Positions 35,422 through 47,083 of a stretch of 64,000 nt of DNA are shown here, piece after piece (position 1 is the stretch's first letter; every line of letters begins with the position of its first letter). The translations under genes and the position numbers were made by a program. The DNA comes from Arthrobotrys musiformis. Taxonomy: Eukaryota > Ascomycota > Orbiliomycetes > Orbiliales > Orbiliaceae. The notes beneath the pieces were generated by a model. That model saw nothing but the letters and a program-made list of their open reading frames with translations. It was not told the DNA's origin and searched no databases. The DNA is taken from the NCBI GenBank assembly GCA_036971715.1, contig JAVHJL010000002.1:280501-344500 (forward strand), written 5' to 3'.

Positions 35422-36617
35422 ATGATGTTTGGCGCGATACGAGCCGTATTCCTAGTCGCAGGCTTAGTCCGTGGGGCGTCACTGCAGAGCGTGACAGGAT
35501 GGGGATCAAATCCGTCTAACATTCAGATGAGTATTTATGTTCCAGATCGGTTGGCTAACAAGCCTCCCGTCGTTGTTGCTGTAAGGAATTCCAGTAAGGC
35601 CTAAGTACATGCCAATTTGGCAGCTTACCGCGACAAAGTTTGCTAAGATCCCCTATATAGTTGCACGGCTGTGGAGGAAACGGTCAACAAATGTACTCTA
35701 GCTCCAAGTTCCAAACCTACGCAGACCAATACGGATTTGTTGTTATATACCCAAGTAGCAACAGCAATCAAGGCATGGCATGTTGGGACAACCATAGTCC
35801 CCAGAGTCTGACCCATAACGGTGGTGGTGATACCCAAGGAATTGTCCAGCAAGTCCAGTATACGTTGAATAAATACAACGGCGATGCAAACCGCGTTTAT
35901 GTTGTTGGTTTTTCTTCAGGGGCTATGATGACCAATAACCTCGCTGCTACGTACCCAGATGTGTTCGAGGCCGGTGCGCCCTTTGCTGGGGTACCCGCCG
36001 CCTGTTGGGCCGGCGCTGGTGGTTCAAACCCGTCGAATACAAATACCTCCTGTGCGAACGCACAAGTCACCAAGTCCGCTCAAGACTGGGGAAACTACGC
36101 CCGCAATGCGTACTCTGGATATACCGGTCGCCGAACTCGCATGCAAATCTGGCACGGCAGTGCCGATAACCTCGTTCTCCCTCAACTTTTCCAAGAGGAG
36201 TTGAAGCAATGGAGTAATGTCCTTGGGGTGTCTTTGACCGGGACCAACTCTAATAATCCGGAAAGTGGATACACGCAGTATCTTTACGGCGACGGGAAGC
36301 AGTTAATCGGATATCTCGCGGCCGGCTTGGGCCACGGCGGCGTTCCGTACCATGAGTCGATGGTTCTCAGTTTCTTTGGCGTACTGACGACGCCTTCTAC
36401 TTCAACTACCACTAGTACCATGGCTACGACCACGACTATCGTTCAAACAACGATTCCGCGTACGACTCCGGCGATAACTACTACGACGCCAGGCAATCCC
36501 GGTGGCTCTCAGAGCAAATGGGGGCAGTGTGGTGGACTGGGATGGACTGGATTTACGGCTTGTAGCCCACCTGCAGCATGCTCGACTCTAAACCCTTATT
36601 ATGCACAATGTTTGTAG
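35422..36617 (+). CDS. CE1 esterase (acetylxylan/feruloyl esterase type) with CBM1
   Basis: Exon 1 35422-35580 and exon 2 35661-36617 join in phase 0 over an 80-nt intron (GTAAGG ... ATATAG), giving 371 residues. A signal peptide (MMFGAIRAVFLVAGLVRG) leads to SLQSVTGWGSNPSNIQMSIYVP and PVVVALHGCGGNGQQMY, the latter formed by splicing. The nucleophile motif GFSSG places Ser138; QIWHGSADNLV gives the likely acid loop and GLGHGGVPYHE the catalytic histidine region. These are the PHB-depolymerase-like CE1 features of acetylxylan esterases; feruloyl esterases of the same fold cannot be excluded. A Thr-rich linker leads to a C-terminal CBM1 (WGQCGGLGWTGFTAC ... NPYYAQCL). It would deacylate xylan next to a GH62 neighbour on the same strand. 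Confidence 0.95.
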
Positions 36618-37989
36618 CTGGATTCAGAAGTTTGTCAGAGAAACGTTGGGATTGGCCGAAATAACTATTCTAAAGATCTAAACAGGGCATATGATGTGCA
36701 TAATGATGTCACGGCATTGACAGAGATTTGCATAAATTTGCTCAGCAAGATGCAGGAAGGCAGTGTATCTAGTTAGGTAGTCATTATAATGATCATCAAA
36801 AAATACATGTTTCCTCAGAATCTCGGGTTAATATCCGCTACTGACCTGGCCCGGCCCGGCCTGGGAGGGCCGCCCCTTAGCTTTCGTGTTGGCCGTGTGG
36901 TTTTACCAGAAACAGTGCTCACGAGTGTGGAGGCAACGCCTCGCGAGGTAAAATGCAACAAGGCTGACCAAGTGGACCTCGAATCCACAAAGGCGAGCGC
37001 GCAAAAAGTGATCGAGTGTCCATGGTTCCGAGTCCAAGATATTTGCCGAATAGAGTGCAAATCCACTATATAAGCCACTGCATAATCGCAAATTTCGCCT
37101 ATGAGATTTCTGCTTCCGAGTCGCGCTAGCATCTTACGACTTTTACATTGCAATGGCATTTTAGTGGCTATCCATCTTGAACGCGCAGGCTTTCTCCGTG
37201 TCGCCTCGGAAATCGGAAATTCTGAGGCCATATCGCCATGGCGGTGGCGTCGGCTCCAGAATCTGGACCCTCCTCGATAATACGATCCTCAAGCCCTCTT
37301 TGCCATCTCGATCTAGCGGGAGCGATAACAATCTCCCAGTCCCGGGTGCCTCCGAAACTTCCGCTCTAAGACTGTCTATAGATAAGACGGATCAGTTAAT
37401 TAACTGTGAGATGTATTGGATGAAAATATGATATTTTGTTTTATCGAGCTCTCAATCCTTGCTTGCTCACAAACTAGTTTCTCAATTTTATATTTGCGGC
37501 AGCGCGTAGATTGTCATCATTACCATTTTAATTTGTCAGGAATATGTACAAAATTTGGACCTTTCCACATTGGACTGCAGTGGAAGGTGGTTGTCCAAGG
37601 TTATAGTGGTATATACAAGGGAAGATAGAAAGGGAAATCTTTTGAATGTTTGGTGCCGTCATGGGCAGCAGGTCAAGAACGCCATTCCCCCGCCCCAGAA
37701 CAGAAAAGAAAATAACACAAAAAGAAGAAGAAAATACCAGGCGTAAAACGAAAAAAAAAGCCTTGTCTAAGATGCAAAATGGTATCTAGAACGCTATGCC
37801 GCCAGAAAATTGCAGTGCAAGGGAAACCGGGAATCATGATATATAGAGGAACAAATAGGAAAGAGAGAAAAAAATGCAGGCTATTGCTGCCTTCGTCGCG
37901 CTCATATGCATCTAGAGTTGTTAAGTTATTCTCTAGGCAATTCGGAAGCGAATAATGACGAAGAGGATGCAAAGTAGTGGAACTTGTAA
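36618..37989. other. Intergenic region with a GC-rich patch
   Basis: About 1.4 kb between the convergent CE1 and rhodopsin-domain genes. A GC-rich patch of nested CCGG/GGCC sequence lies at about 36845-36876. A tRNA-like but imperfect segment around 36957-37060 is discussed under rejected items. A-rich sequence near 37690-37760 suits 3' UTR. Confidence 0.5.
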
Positions 37990-39840
37990 TTATTGGGACA
38001 GGGATTCATTGCTTTTCTCCCTTTTAAGGTCTTTATCATCGTCCCTTGACCTATGTGAGCTAGTTGCACTTGGCCGGCGGAATGTGTCTAGCGGAATGAA
38101 GTTGCTAAAACTTAAGCGCTTGGTGTTCGGTCCTTTTTCTTTCGTTTTGTGGGCCCCTTCGGCCTCAACCTTTTTTCGGATGTCCTTGTCAATTGGGGCA
38201 CTGATATCATTTCGAATATTATTTCTCCAGTAATCATCCCAATCAACCGGGTCAACAGAAAATCTGTCAGTTCGATGAGAAGAACTGATTGAATCATAGT
38301 TCCATTCTCGCTTTGCCGTGCGCGGTGACTCTGGCGTAGAAGGTCTATCTGTGCTGTAAAGGTATCCGGTATTGGCAATATAGGACTCTGAGCTTGAATT
38401 TGAGAATACTCTGTTCGCCGTAGTAAATGTGCTGTTTTTGGTCGCGCTATCTGTAACCTCTGGGTGGTTATGGGGGAGTTCATTCACTGTGACTAGCGAT
38501 CGGTTAAAAATTCCCCAGAAGGAGAAATGTCGGGCTAATATTGGTTTTATAGAAGAGGCTGATGCGCATAATATGGCAACATCCACCTCGATGACCGACC
38601 AAATGATAGGCAGTGTGGAAGAGTCTGTTTCTCCGGTCCTTTATCAGTTTGAAGAATTCAGATAGGTAGATGTTGCCAGGACCTAACTTACAAGTAATAT
38701 CAAAATGCTTTAACCCGTCTAGGTTGATGAAACGAACGATCGAAGCAATACAAGCGCTGAGCTTTCAGTTAGTAAAACATGGGTCGTCTTAATACAGTCG
38801 GATGCGTTATCAAAAACTTACAAAGTAGCCAGGGTGACCAAACTCGCGATTGCGAGTTTTTCTCTCCTCGACATTTTCAGGTTCCAGATCATCGGTATTG
38901 GTGCGGTAGCTAGGATAACATCCGTGGTAACATTGATGCCAGCCATCGTTTGAAGGAACACCATTAAATTGATGCACTTAGCATCTTTGATCGTCCAATC
39001 CCAGCTGGCCTCTATCGGCTTGCAGTGGAAGACTACAACGAAGAGTGTCATGAGAAAAGATGCTACGAGGGTGAAGCCAACCCCGTAAAGAAAGTAACGG
39101 AACCACTTGACAGGGAAGACTCGGATGTAAAGCGTTACAATGGAACACTTGACAAGGTTTAAAGAGAAGGAATAAAGCAAGCCAGCCCCATTATTTAATA
39201 TCTAGTATAGCCCCATCAGAATTTGTAGAAATGAAACGCGCGGCAGCAGTTCGTGCCATGGAGTCGAGTTATGCCTTACCTTGGCGAAGAGGCCGATGTT
39301 TTCTTTCAGCTCTTCCATATCCGTGAGGTTTTGATTCCAGATATGGTGCCCGAGCCCAAGTCTAATGGCTGTTTTGATGTGAAAATCAGTACCTGGGCCT
39401 ATGCGCTTGAGTAGACGGGGCGTCTTACAATATATGATGATACTTGAACAAGCAAGTGATACCAACTAAGCGTAGAGTGTTAGTTTGACCGACCCGATAT
39501 AAAACGACAAGGCAAAGACAATCCAGTGGCAGAGGCCGACATACTGTTGCAGCAACCATCAGGGCTAGATATCGCGATTGATTAGCAAATCAGCTGCCAA
39601 AAGTAACCGAAACTTTTAGAAGGAAGGCAGCCTACCATCATCCACTTGGAATCTGCTTGCCAGACCGACTCTGGCATATATCCTCGCAGCCATAAATAAC
39701 ACGATCAACCCCATGAGAACCGAATTTACGATGATTATAAGATGAACATAGTCGCTCTTATCGTTGAAGTCGATCTCTGAAAGATCGGGAAGCTTGTATC
39801 CAAAACTTTCGGCGGACGTTCCATTGATAACATTGTCCAT
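37990..39840 (-). CDS. Fungal rhodopsin-domain integral membrane protein
   Basis: Six exons fit with exact phases: 39636-39840, 39545-39564, 39280-39465, 38822-39201, 38692-38756 and 37990-38624, giving 496 residues. The layout is that of the large fungal rhodopsin-domain (Pth11-like) family: an outside N-terminus with sequons, TM1 (YVHLIIIVNSVLMGLIVLF), the VDD motif after it, ALMVAATLVSLACSSIIIYC, LLYSFSLNLVKCSIVTLYIRVFP, the HCKPIEASWDW loop, CINLMVFLQTMAGINVTTDVILATAPIPMIWNLKMSRREKLAI, and YSSTLPIIWSVIEVDVAILCASASSIKPIL. A roughly 190-residue charged C-terminal tail rich in Ser, Arg and Asp follows. No CFEM domain is present. The ligand is unknown; members are thought to act as surface sensors. 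The second exon is only 20 nt and completes the second helix. Confidence 0.9.
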
Positions 39841-42455
39841 ATTTCCTCCAGGTCCTGATGCGAAAGCCTTTGATACTGGTATTAAACTTGATATTTGGTT
39901 TTTCGGATTCCACCATGTACTGGCCGTTTACCAAATTCCCTCCATTGTCGACTTCCAGGGCCGTTCCTTATCGTCGAGACAAGTCGCACTCTACTATGAA
40001 ATCGTTTTTGAACCCTCCGCGACGTATTTTCGGTATCGGTATCGAAAAGATAGAAGGGACCGGTAGCACCTTTTCACCGAAACAAACAACCACAAGAAAA
40101 AGACTTCTCAAGGGAAAAGGCTTAACAAATAATTAGGACAGAGCAGCTAGCAGGTTATATTAAAAGCGAGGATAAACGAAAAAGTGGATCTTGGATTCTT
40201 CGACGTGGGTACCTTAGAACTAATAACATCACTCCACGGAACGCTCTCTGGGGAAAAGGCAAAAAACACTAACATGAGAATTAAAGACCTAGTTAGTCTG
40301 CATGATTATTATCAATTCAGGTCTGGAGTCGAATTTACCCAGTCCCCTCTGACTTGTTACCCTACCGGTCCATTATGGAGCGCGGGACATCTGCTAAGGG
40401 CAAGGCTTTGAAATTAAACAACGCATCTTTCGTTTCTTAATTCTTGGTTGTCGCGCTGGGGTAAGCCATCCCCATGGCAGAGCGCCATTGTTCCGTGATT
40501 GATGTATGGATATTACACAGTCGATACCCTGTCTGCCATGTTAGAGAATCTGCAGAAGGGGGGCAGAATGAGGAGGAAGAGCCTATATCACGGGCGCACT
40601 ATAGCCTGTTGAAGCTCACGAGTTTAACAGGGTTTCCTCATATCGGGTTCCACTTTTTTTGGCTATTGCATGGAAACCCTGGAATACTCCGAGTCTTTTG
40701 CCAGTTCGAGGACCTAGTTCGTCATATTTCGATCGATTCTCCAAGGCAATTAACTTGAGCTAATAAGGGGATGCACCCCACAGGTTCGTAGTTATTCTCA
40801 GGAACGAAAAATCCCACTAACTACCATGTCGATTTTAGTCTTGTGGCTTATGGGTTGGGGGTGTCGTTTTGCTGAAGAAAGGTCTGTGCCAACGCCAGCC
40901 ATCAGACAATCTTTAAAGGCCCTTCCATTGGTCTGTGCGATAAGAACTCCCCAGTTCTGATAGACGAACGTGCAGCACAAACCATGTTAATTTTGGCTTG
41001 GGCCAACAGGCGGAATTGGGGCAAGATCTTTCTGGAAGGATGTCACTTTTTCATTCTAGAAGGCATAGAAATGACGCGAGGGACTTTTTTCTGTCTTCAT
41101 TTTGAGATATTCCGAACTCCGAGCAGATTTTCTTCAGCTGCAGTTGCAGCGTGACTTTTCGATTCGTAGGTATGTACTTGTTTTCCCGCCTGTTGAGCAG
41201 GCTTGTATTGTGTTCAAGAGTGCAATTCCTAGAACCTGTATATGATGTTTGCAATTTGAGCCGTGTCGACAGAACCAGGCATGAATCTGAAACGAAAGGC
41301 GGAAGCGAAAGGCTTGCCGAAGCTTAAGGTCGTAACTAATTGCAGGCGGGAGTCTGACATCGGATTATTACGACTGTACTCCTCATAGTATAATAGTGGT
41401 ATTTTTCCACCGCGAAATTGTTCTCGTGTCAGCGTCTACAAAATCGAGGCGGGGCAACCTATCAAACAGTCTCTGGCGATATTGTTTCTTCATGAAACAA
41501 ACACAACAAAGTTAGAAATATTAATTAACTGATACTGACTCCTCGCTTGCAAAAAGGGGAAGCCTGGTACCAAGCTCTCGAGGGCGAAACTGAAGTCACG
41601 AGATAAGCGTTGGAAAGAGTGCCGCCAAGCCTTCGCTGCTCCTTCGACGGCTATTTCGGACGAAAATTCCGATTATCCGATATTCCTGTTGGTCAGGGCG
41701 TTCGCTCGTCAGAAGCTAGTTCTCTGTGCGCAACCACTTGTCCGTTAGCTGTTACACGGTACCGTGCCTCAACTTAATTGTGTCCTCAAAGGTATGGTGC
41801 GAGCGGAGAAGTATCTGTGCGTGTGGTTGGTCCGTGCTGGCTGCACTGCACTAATAGATCCTTCGTATTCCAGTCCATGTAACGCTCAGACAAAGGAAGC
41901 TCAAGACTCGATCGGAGAAACCCCACCCAATGCTCTTAAAGTTACATCGAGATCGATATCTCAAACCGAAATAGCCAAAGAATTCTGGAATTCCTCAAAC
42001 CCACCACCAGGAATCGTCCTCGCGAGCTGGCTGTAATCACGCTGCACCGCTTGACCCCTCAACAGCTCTCGTCAGATCGAAGGCTGACAGAAAATGCAAC
42101 AATTTCCGAGGCTTGCATACAGCCGGCGAACCGCCTAAAGTAAAAAAAAAAATTCTCACATCAACAAGGATATATTCACATTTTAGAAATATCCCGCAGC
42201 TTCTATTTTATATCAATTTACGTGCAGGAAACCCTTCCAGCGCCAGCAGCCCCTCAAGCCTATTGGGTACACCATCGATAGTCCTAAGCTGGATGGAACC
42301 AATAGGTTCTGAGCGGTTACCGGAATACTTCTTGGTGTATAACCTCGCACACACGTGTGAAGTGCAGAGTGGACTCAAAGCCTGCTTGTCTGCGCCGGTC
42401 CGTGCGGCTTTTCGGTGTAACTTTTTAATCCTTCTAGAAAAGCCTACCGCTTCCA
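39841..42455. other. Long intergenic region, no gene recognised
   Basis: About 2.6 kb between divergent genes. Only short open frames on both strands; none shows a family motif or plausible splice partners. An unseen upstream exon of the AveC-like gene could lie in the last 300 bp. Confidence 0.5.
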
Positions 42456-43649
42456 ATGCTAAGACATCCGGGAAAAACGACACCTGGGGCCTCTTTCTCC
42501 TCGACAACAACAATCCCTGGCATTTATGGCAATGAATGCAATGATGATATCCCCAAAACTTTCAAAAGGATAAAGTCTGGTTATTCCGAGTCTGATTTTG
42601 TAACGCCATTTTCCGCTTTTGGTTTACTCTGGACCATCATCTCGCTTCGTGCTGTCTTTCTTTGGTTCTGCTCCTCCGAATTCAGGGCGGCTCCAATCAA
42701 CAATGTCCCTGATGAACCGACTCCTGCAGAGCTAGTCCGCCTTCATCTCTTCGAAGCACAGTGTTTCCTATTGGGCTGCGTAATTATTTACTATGGATTT
42801 GTGACCCCTCGATACGCTCTCGAGAGGTTAGGGCCATCTATCACGTCCCGGGAGAACATCTGGCTGAAAGCTAGATTAGCCATCGGGGCAGTTTTTTGCG
42901 TATTCACCGACTCTTACCTAAATGCTTATGAATATATTTTCGCTTGGAACGCCTACTCCTTCAATTTTGGAAGCTGGGGTAAATATATGCCCTTTGGAGA
43001 TGAAAGGGCTTCGAGTAGATATGGAATTGGCCTACTCTGGGTTATTCCGTACGTACCATCCCTCGAGCAGCACACCCGAGCTTCTGAACACCCTGCGCTG
43101 ACAACATCCGCACCTATTGGCTAAAATACCAGGGTATATATGTATTTCTGCTGTGGCTCAGTGATACTCAGCGACAAGGTTTCAAACTACCTTCGAAACA
43201 GATACCCTACGGTGACCACCGGCCAAATATTGGCAGTGACTTGGGTGTCCCAGTTTCTTCTTGATTACGCCTCCCAGGCTGTCACAATGCGCACAAGCAA
43301 TGCATATGCATTCGCAAAGACCTTTGGGGCACTGACACTTCATGCTGGAGACCGGTATCAATATCCTCTTTATAATTCTTTTAGTGTGGCTACTCTTACA
43401 ACTATTTTATCTTTTTTAACCTTGCGCTCGGGGCAAGAAATGGGCGAATGGGTTAGCCTCGCTGAACGGGGCTATTCAAGATGGAGCCCCAAGCTTCAAA
43501 GTCACGTCAGAACATTCGCCATCATTGGATACTGTGTGGTTAATACGTTGATTTGCTTCACTATTCCTTTGATCCTATTCGGTATATCCGGGGACTCTTA
43601 TGCCAATATTCCTAGCTACATGAAGCCTATGCCTGGATTCGAGTCCTGA
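42456..43649 (+). CDS. Polytopic membrane protein, AveC (spirocyclase)-like
   Basis: Exon 1 42456-43048 and exon 2 43133-43649 are separated by an 84-nt intron (GTACGT ... CCAG) and give 369 residues. Six or seven hydrophobic segments are visible: GLLWTIISLRAVFLWFC, LFEAQCFLLGCVIIYYGF, ARLAIGAVFCVFTDSYLNAYEY, YGIGLLWVIPVYMYFCCG, GQILAVTWVSQFLLDYASQAV, FSVATLTTILSFLTL and FAIIGYCVVNTLICFTIPLIL. Between them lies FAWNAYSFNFGSWGKYMPFGDE, resembling the conserved loop of AveC-like proteins. The length also suits that family, whose founder forms the spiroketal of avermectin. The assignment rests on motif memory only and could be a different fungal membrane family. The gene is convergent with an SDR whose stop is only 123 bp away, which suits a small biosynthetic pair. 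The start is uncertain. Confidence 0.6.
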
Positions 43650-43772
43650 CTCTGAACTTGGGAGACGAAACCTATCCTCACAATTTGAGAAAAATAAAGG
43701 AGATCTAGGAGGACAGGGAAAGAAATGTTCACGCCATGGGACGGCACAGATGCGGGGTTTATTATCGACGTT

Positions 43773-44965
43773 TTACTTTCCAGTGTAGGGGTTGAACGTA
43801 TTACGAAGCCCCTCCTGCAGCCAATGTGGCCATCTACAAATTTAGTTAGCTTCGTCTTGACCCATCAATAGTTCTAGAGTTTTATAGGAAGAGAAACTGC
43901 GAAGACGGCCTCTTACCCTCGTATCCCTGCAGCAAAGCCCAGGTGGCCCGGAACAATAAGAGTACCTCCATATCCGCTATACAGTAAATTCACTATAGGA
44001 TCGATTGTTTCAGCCAATTGTAGAGTTGGTAGCCCACGTTCCTTCAAATCTGGTTCAAAATCCTTGATTAGAGGAGTGCGAGTCCACACCGGGTGCACAA
44101 TCGTCGTTCGGACTTTATCTGCTTTATAAACGTGCCGAAGTTCCTGTCTCAAAGCTTCATGTAAAGCGCATAGACCGTTTTTGGTTGCAGAGTAATCGGC
44201 AGCACCGGTTATTGGGATGTAGCTACTGAGGCTCCCAAGTGACATGATGTGGCCATGGTTGTTTTTAACCAGAGCAGGTAGGAAATGCTGGAGCATTGCG
44301 AAGTGGCTCGTGAGGTTTATGTCGATCAATTTTCTGATTTTTGAGAAATCTTTGCCGAGTAGGGGCGCCTTGTGGCATATTCCGGCGTTGAGGATGAGGA
44401 CCGTTGGGTCACCATGATCCGCCTTAAGTTGATCGGTGGTGGCAGCTAGTGCTTCCCAGTCCGAGATGTCAACCTGGTAGTGGTGAATGTTTTTGTCTAC
44501 GCACGTATAGGTATAAATTATATTAGTAAATATAAGTGACCGAAGTGCGGATACGTCACGTATCGAAGAAACCCGCTTACAAGTTTGCAGCTCATCACCC
44601 AGGCCATCCTTATCGATCGTCACGATTTTTGTACCCCTTGCTGCCAATTTCATTGCGATGCTCTGTCCAAACCCACTACTCGCCCCTGTGATCAATACGA
44701 TTTCATTATCCCAGTCATACTTATCGTCTACCCAGTTATTCTCAGAGTTCCGTGAGAGCCAACCGCTAACCCCAAGAATCGCTTTTGTCGCTGTCGTGAT
44801 GCAAAATGTAGACGCGCAAAGTAAAAGAAGGCGAGATAAAGATTTGTCTGAGAGATGTGGCGCAATGACATCCAAGGCGGATTGCCGTAGGTGGGGTGGT
44901 GCGAACTTAGAAAAGGCGTATATGGCCCCTGTCAGGAGGGCTAGAGGTGTCGATATCTTGGCCAT
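43773..44965 (-). CDS. Membrane-anchored short-chain dehydrogenase/reductase (SDR16C-like)
   Basis: Exons 44581-44965, 43917-44496 and 43773-43833 give 341 residues with closing phases. Hydrophobic N-terminal segments (LALLTGAIYAF and RLLLLCASTFCITTATKAIL) suggest anchoring to the ER or lipid droplets, as in retinol-dehydrogenase-type SDRs. The cofactor motif TGASSGFG is at residues 93-100, an acidic residue follows in VTIDKD (favouring NAD), NAG is at 165-167, the serine lies in SLGSLSS and the YSATK motif places Tyr230 and Lys234. The third exon supplies GWPHWLQEGLRNTF, which matches the usual C-terminus; reading through instead ends at GIRG. Intron 44497-44580 is 84 nt with no stop, so retention would insert 28 residues in frame. 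Substrate unknown; a lipid, retinoid-like or polyketide alcohol is possible. Confidence 0.92.
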
Positions 44966-47083
44966 CTTAGGGGACTACCTATGACGGATTCGGGTGGAGT
45001 TTTATGGTTATAAATTTATAGAACTGCAGGGTCCTCCTAGATCTATTCGCAGAATATTTCTGGATTGATATAACTTAAGACCAAGTAGAGCTACCTGTCG
45101 AAACCTTTAGTATATCCTTAAGTAGCTATAGCTATAGTATATACCTCGCTGTATCTCTTCAGTACGCGGTCAATATATCCCTGAGTAAATCCAACAGTCG
45201 AGGGGGGCTGGCTCAACCGGTATTTATACCCGTCGTCTGTGGGAGTATATCGCAAAAGTGGTAGTTACATTCGATACAAGATTTCGAACTTGAGGAACTA
45301 ACCAAATCAGCGCTTGAAATGCGATCCCGCATAATCCGGTACCGATAGATTATGCACTATACATTGCGAAACTGCCCCCGCATGCATATTCGATACACCA
45401 TAAGCGAGGTTCTTCAATACCGTCCCCAGATCGATTGCCAGCTGCCCCCAAATTACAACACATTCCGGACAGACATCTTTCGATCTAGACCTATCTCGCA
45501 TGAGAGACGGTACAGGACCCACCTAGCGCCGACCTTATTGCGTCGTTGATTTCTGAAGTACTGTACATAAATGTACATATTTGCTCGCCATCACATTATT
45601 CTGCGGGTAAGTACTTGTGTGTACACACTCGCGTATATCACTGCAAACATTTGCATTCCTGCGTTCCGAGGAAGTCTGTTGGTCACATGGGAAACTGAAG
45701 CATGAAGAAGGCTGTAATATGGTGCTGAAAGCCGACCCGAACTTCAAGCAGCCGATACATCCGCTTCGATCAGCGAATACGATCCATAATTTTGCGAATT
45801 CGTCAATACAGATTTAACAAAGGATTCAAAAAGAGCGCGTTGTCCATGTTGGAAGGCCGTTTGGTGGCTGGAAATAATACGTTTTCGAAATTTCGAGAGG
45901 GCCTACCTAACCGAACTTTAGTACGACCTTCGCTAGCCAGCTAAGGTTAGCAAGTGGGCCTCAAGATCAGAGAGCTTAAAATGCGGAGCCGACTAGCAAG
46001 AAACGGGCTATACGAAACAAAATGGTCTTCAAGCTGCCGAGTCGATCGGTACATATGACGTAGAAGTATTGAGAATTTGCGTGCCAGCACGATATACGAT
46101 TAACTGTGGCGGTATAATCCAGCCTACATGGCTCCGGGATCGATAAGAATAAACGCCTAAATTCCCAAACGAAGTTCGGTCACCCTTTGTGCGGTCCGGG
46201 TACGAGACCACTAAATTCGAAAGATTGCGCGAAGTTTGGGCCCGCAGCGCACCTGTTTCTAATTATATGACAGTGGCTGCACATCTGTATCAATATGCAG
46301 CAATTCCCATGCATCAATGCATCTATCTAACGTCAAAACGTTTGTTATCATTCTGGACCCGTCGAAGGTTCCGGAATTCGAAGCAACAAGGTGAGCATGC
46401 ACCAACCATAACCATCTAGCTTTGAACTTCAGCTTTTAAATTTGAAGGACAGTTGGTTTCGTACCTAGGCGCCACGAAATGATGCTTAGGGCAACCGTCC
46501 TGAGGGTACTTCATGAATTCACCAATTTCAAACTACAAAAAAACTCGTTATTCGAGCTCGAAAAATATCTGGCAGCCTAGCGGTCTTTGCTACTTGCTTG
46601 GCTCTGTATTTTATCTTTATTGTAGTAACAGATACACACCTGTGAAATGCAGTATTGTATTGCCGCATGGAGTTCGGAGAGGTTCATTGGTGTGAAGCCC
46701 ACTTAAAGACCCACTTTTAACTGCTAGCCGACCAAAAAAAAAAGCCCTTCCCACAGGACGGCATATATAGCAGGAGTAATCAATTGACATGATCCCATTA
46801 TTTCTCATAAAATATAAAACTAGTTTAAAATAATTCCTAACCGTACAAATTCGGAATATTTCGACGATTACAAACGGGACTCTTAGCACGCGTTAGCAAT
46901 CGAAAATCTTGCAACAATTTCAAAGCCTCAGACCGTCGAGGTTGACCTTTGCACATAGGCGCCCGCGACGGTTTAAAATTCCGAGCTATGATCTTAAAAA
47001 GATAAAATACAAGTAGCGAAAGAAAGATAAAATACAGGTAGCGAAGGAAAAATAACATATATACGACTTATTTAACAATCTAT
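44966..47083. other. Intergenic region
   Basis: About 2.1 kb without a recognised gene, upstream of the SDR and downstream of the second large surface-protein gene. A 25-bp tandem duplication at 47001-47050 lies just past the latter's stop. Confidence 0.55.
47001..47050. repeat. Two tandem copies of a 25-bp unit
   Basis: The unit GATAAAATACARGTAGCGAA(R)GAAA occurs at 47001-47025 and 47026-47050 with two A/G differences. It lies 34 bp beyond the stop of the large surface-protein gene on the minus strand, so it probably falls in its 3' UTR. Confidence 0.8.

Noticed and set aside
36957..37060. tRNA-Leu/Ser-like segment with GACCAAGTGG and GGTTCCGAGTCC
   Set aside because: The T-loop has an extra base and the acceptor stem does not pair; not called as a gene.
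42113..42535. 140-residue open frame overlapping the start of the AveC-like gene
   Set aside because: No recognisable content; the overlapping frame starting at 42456 carries the membrane protein. It might contain an unseen 5' exon but I cannot show it.
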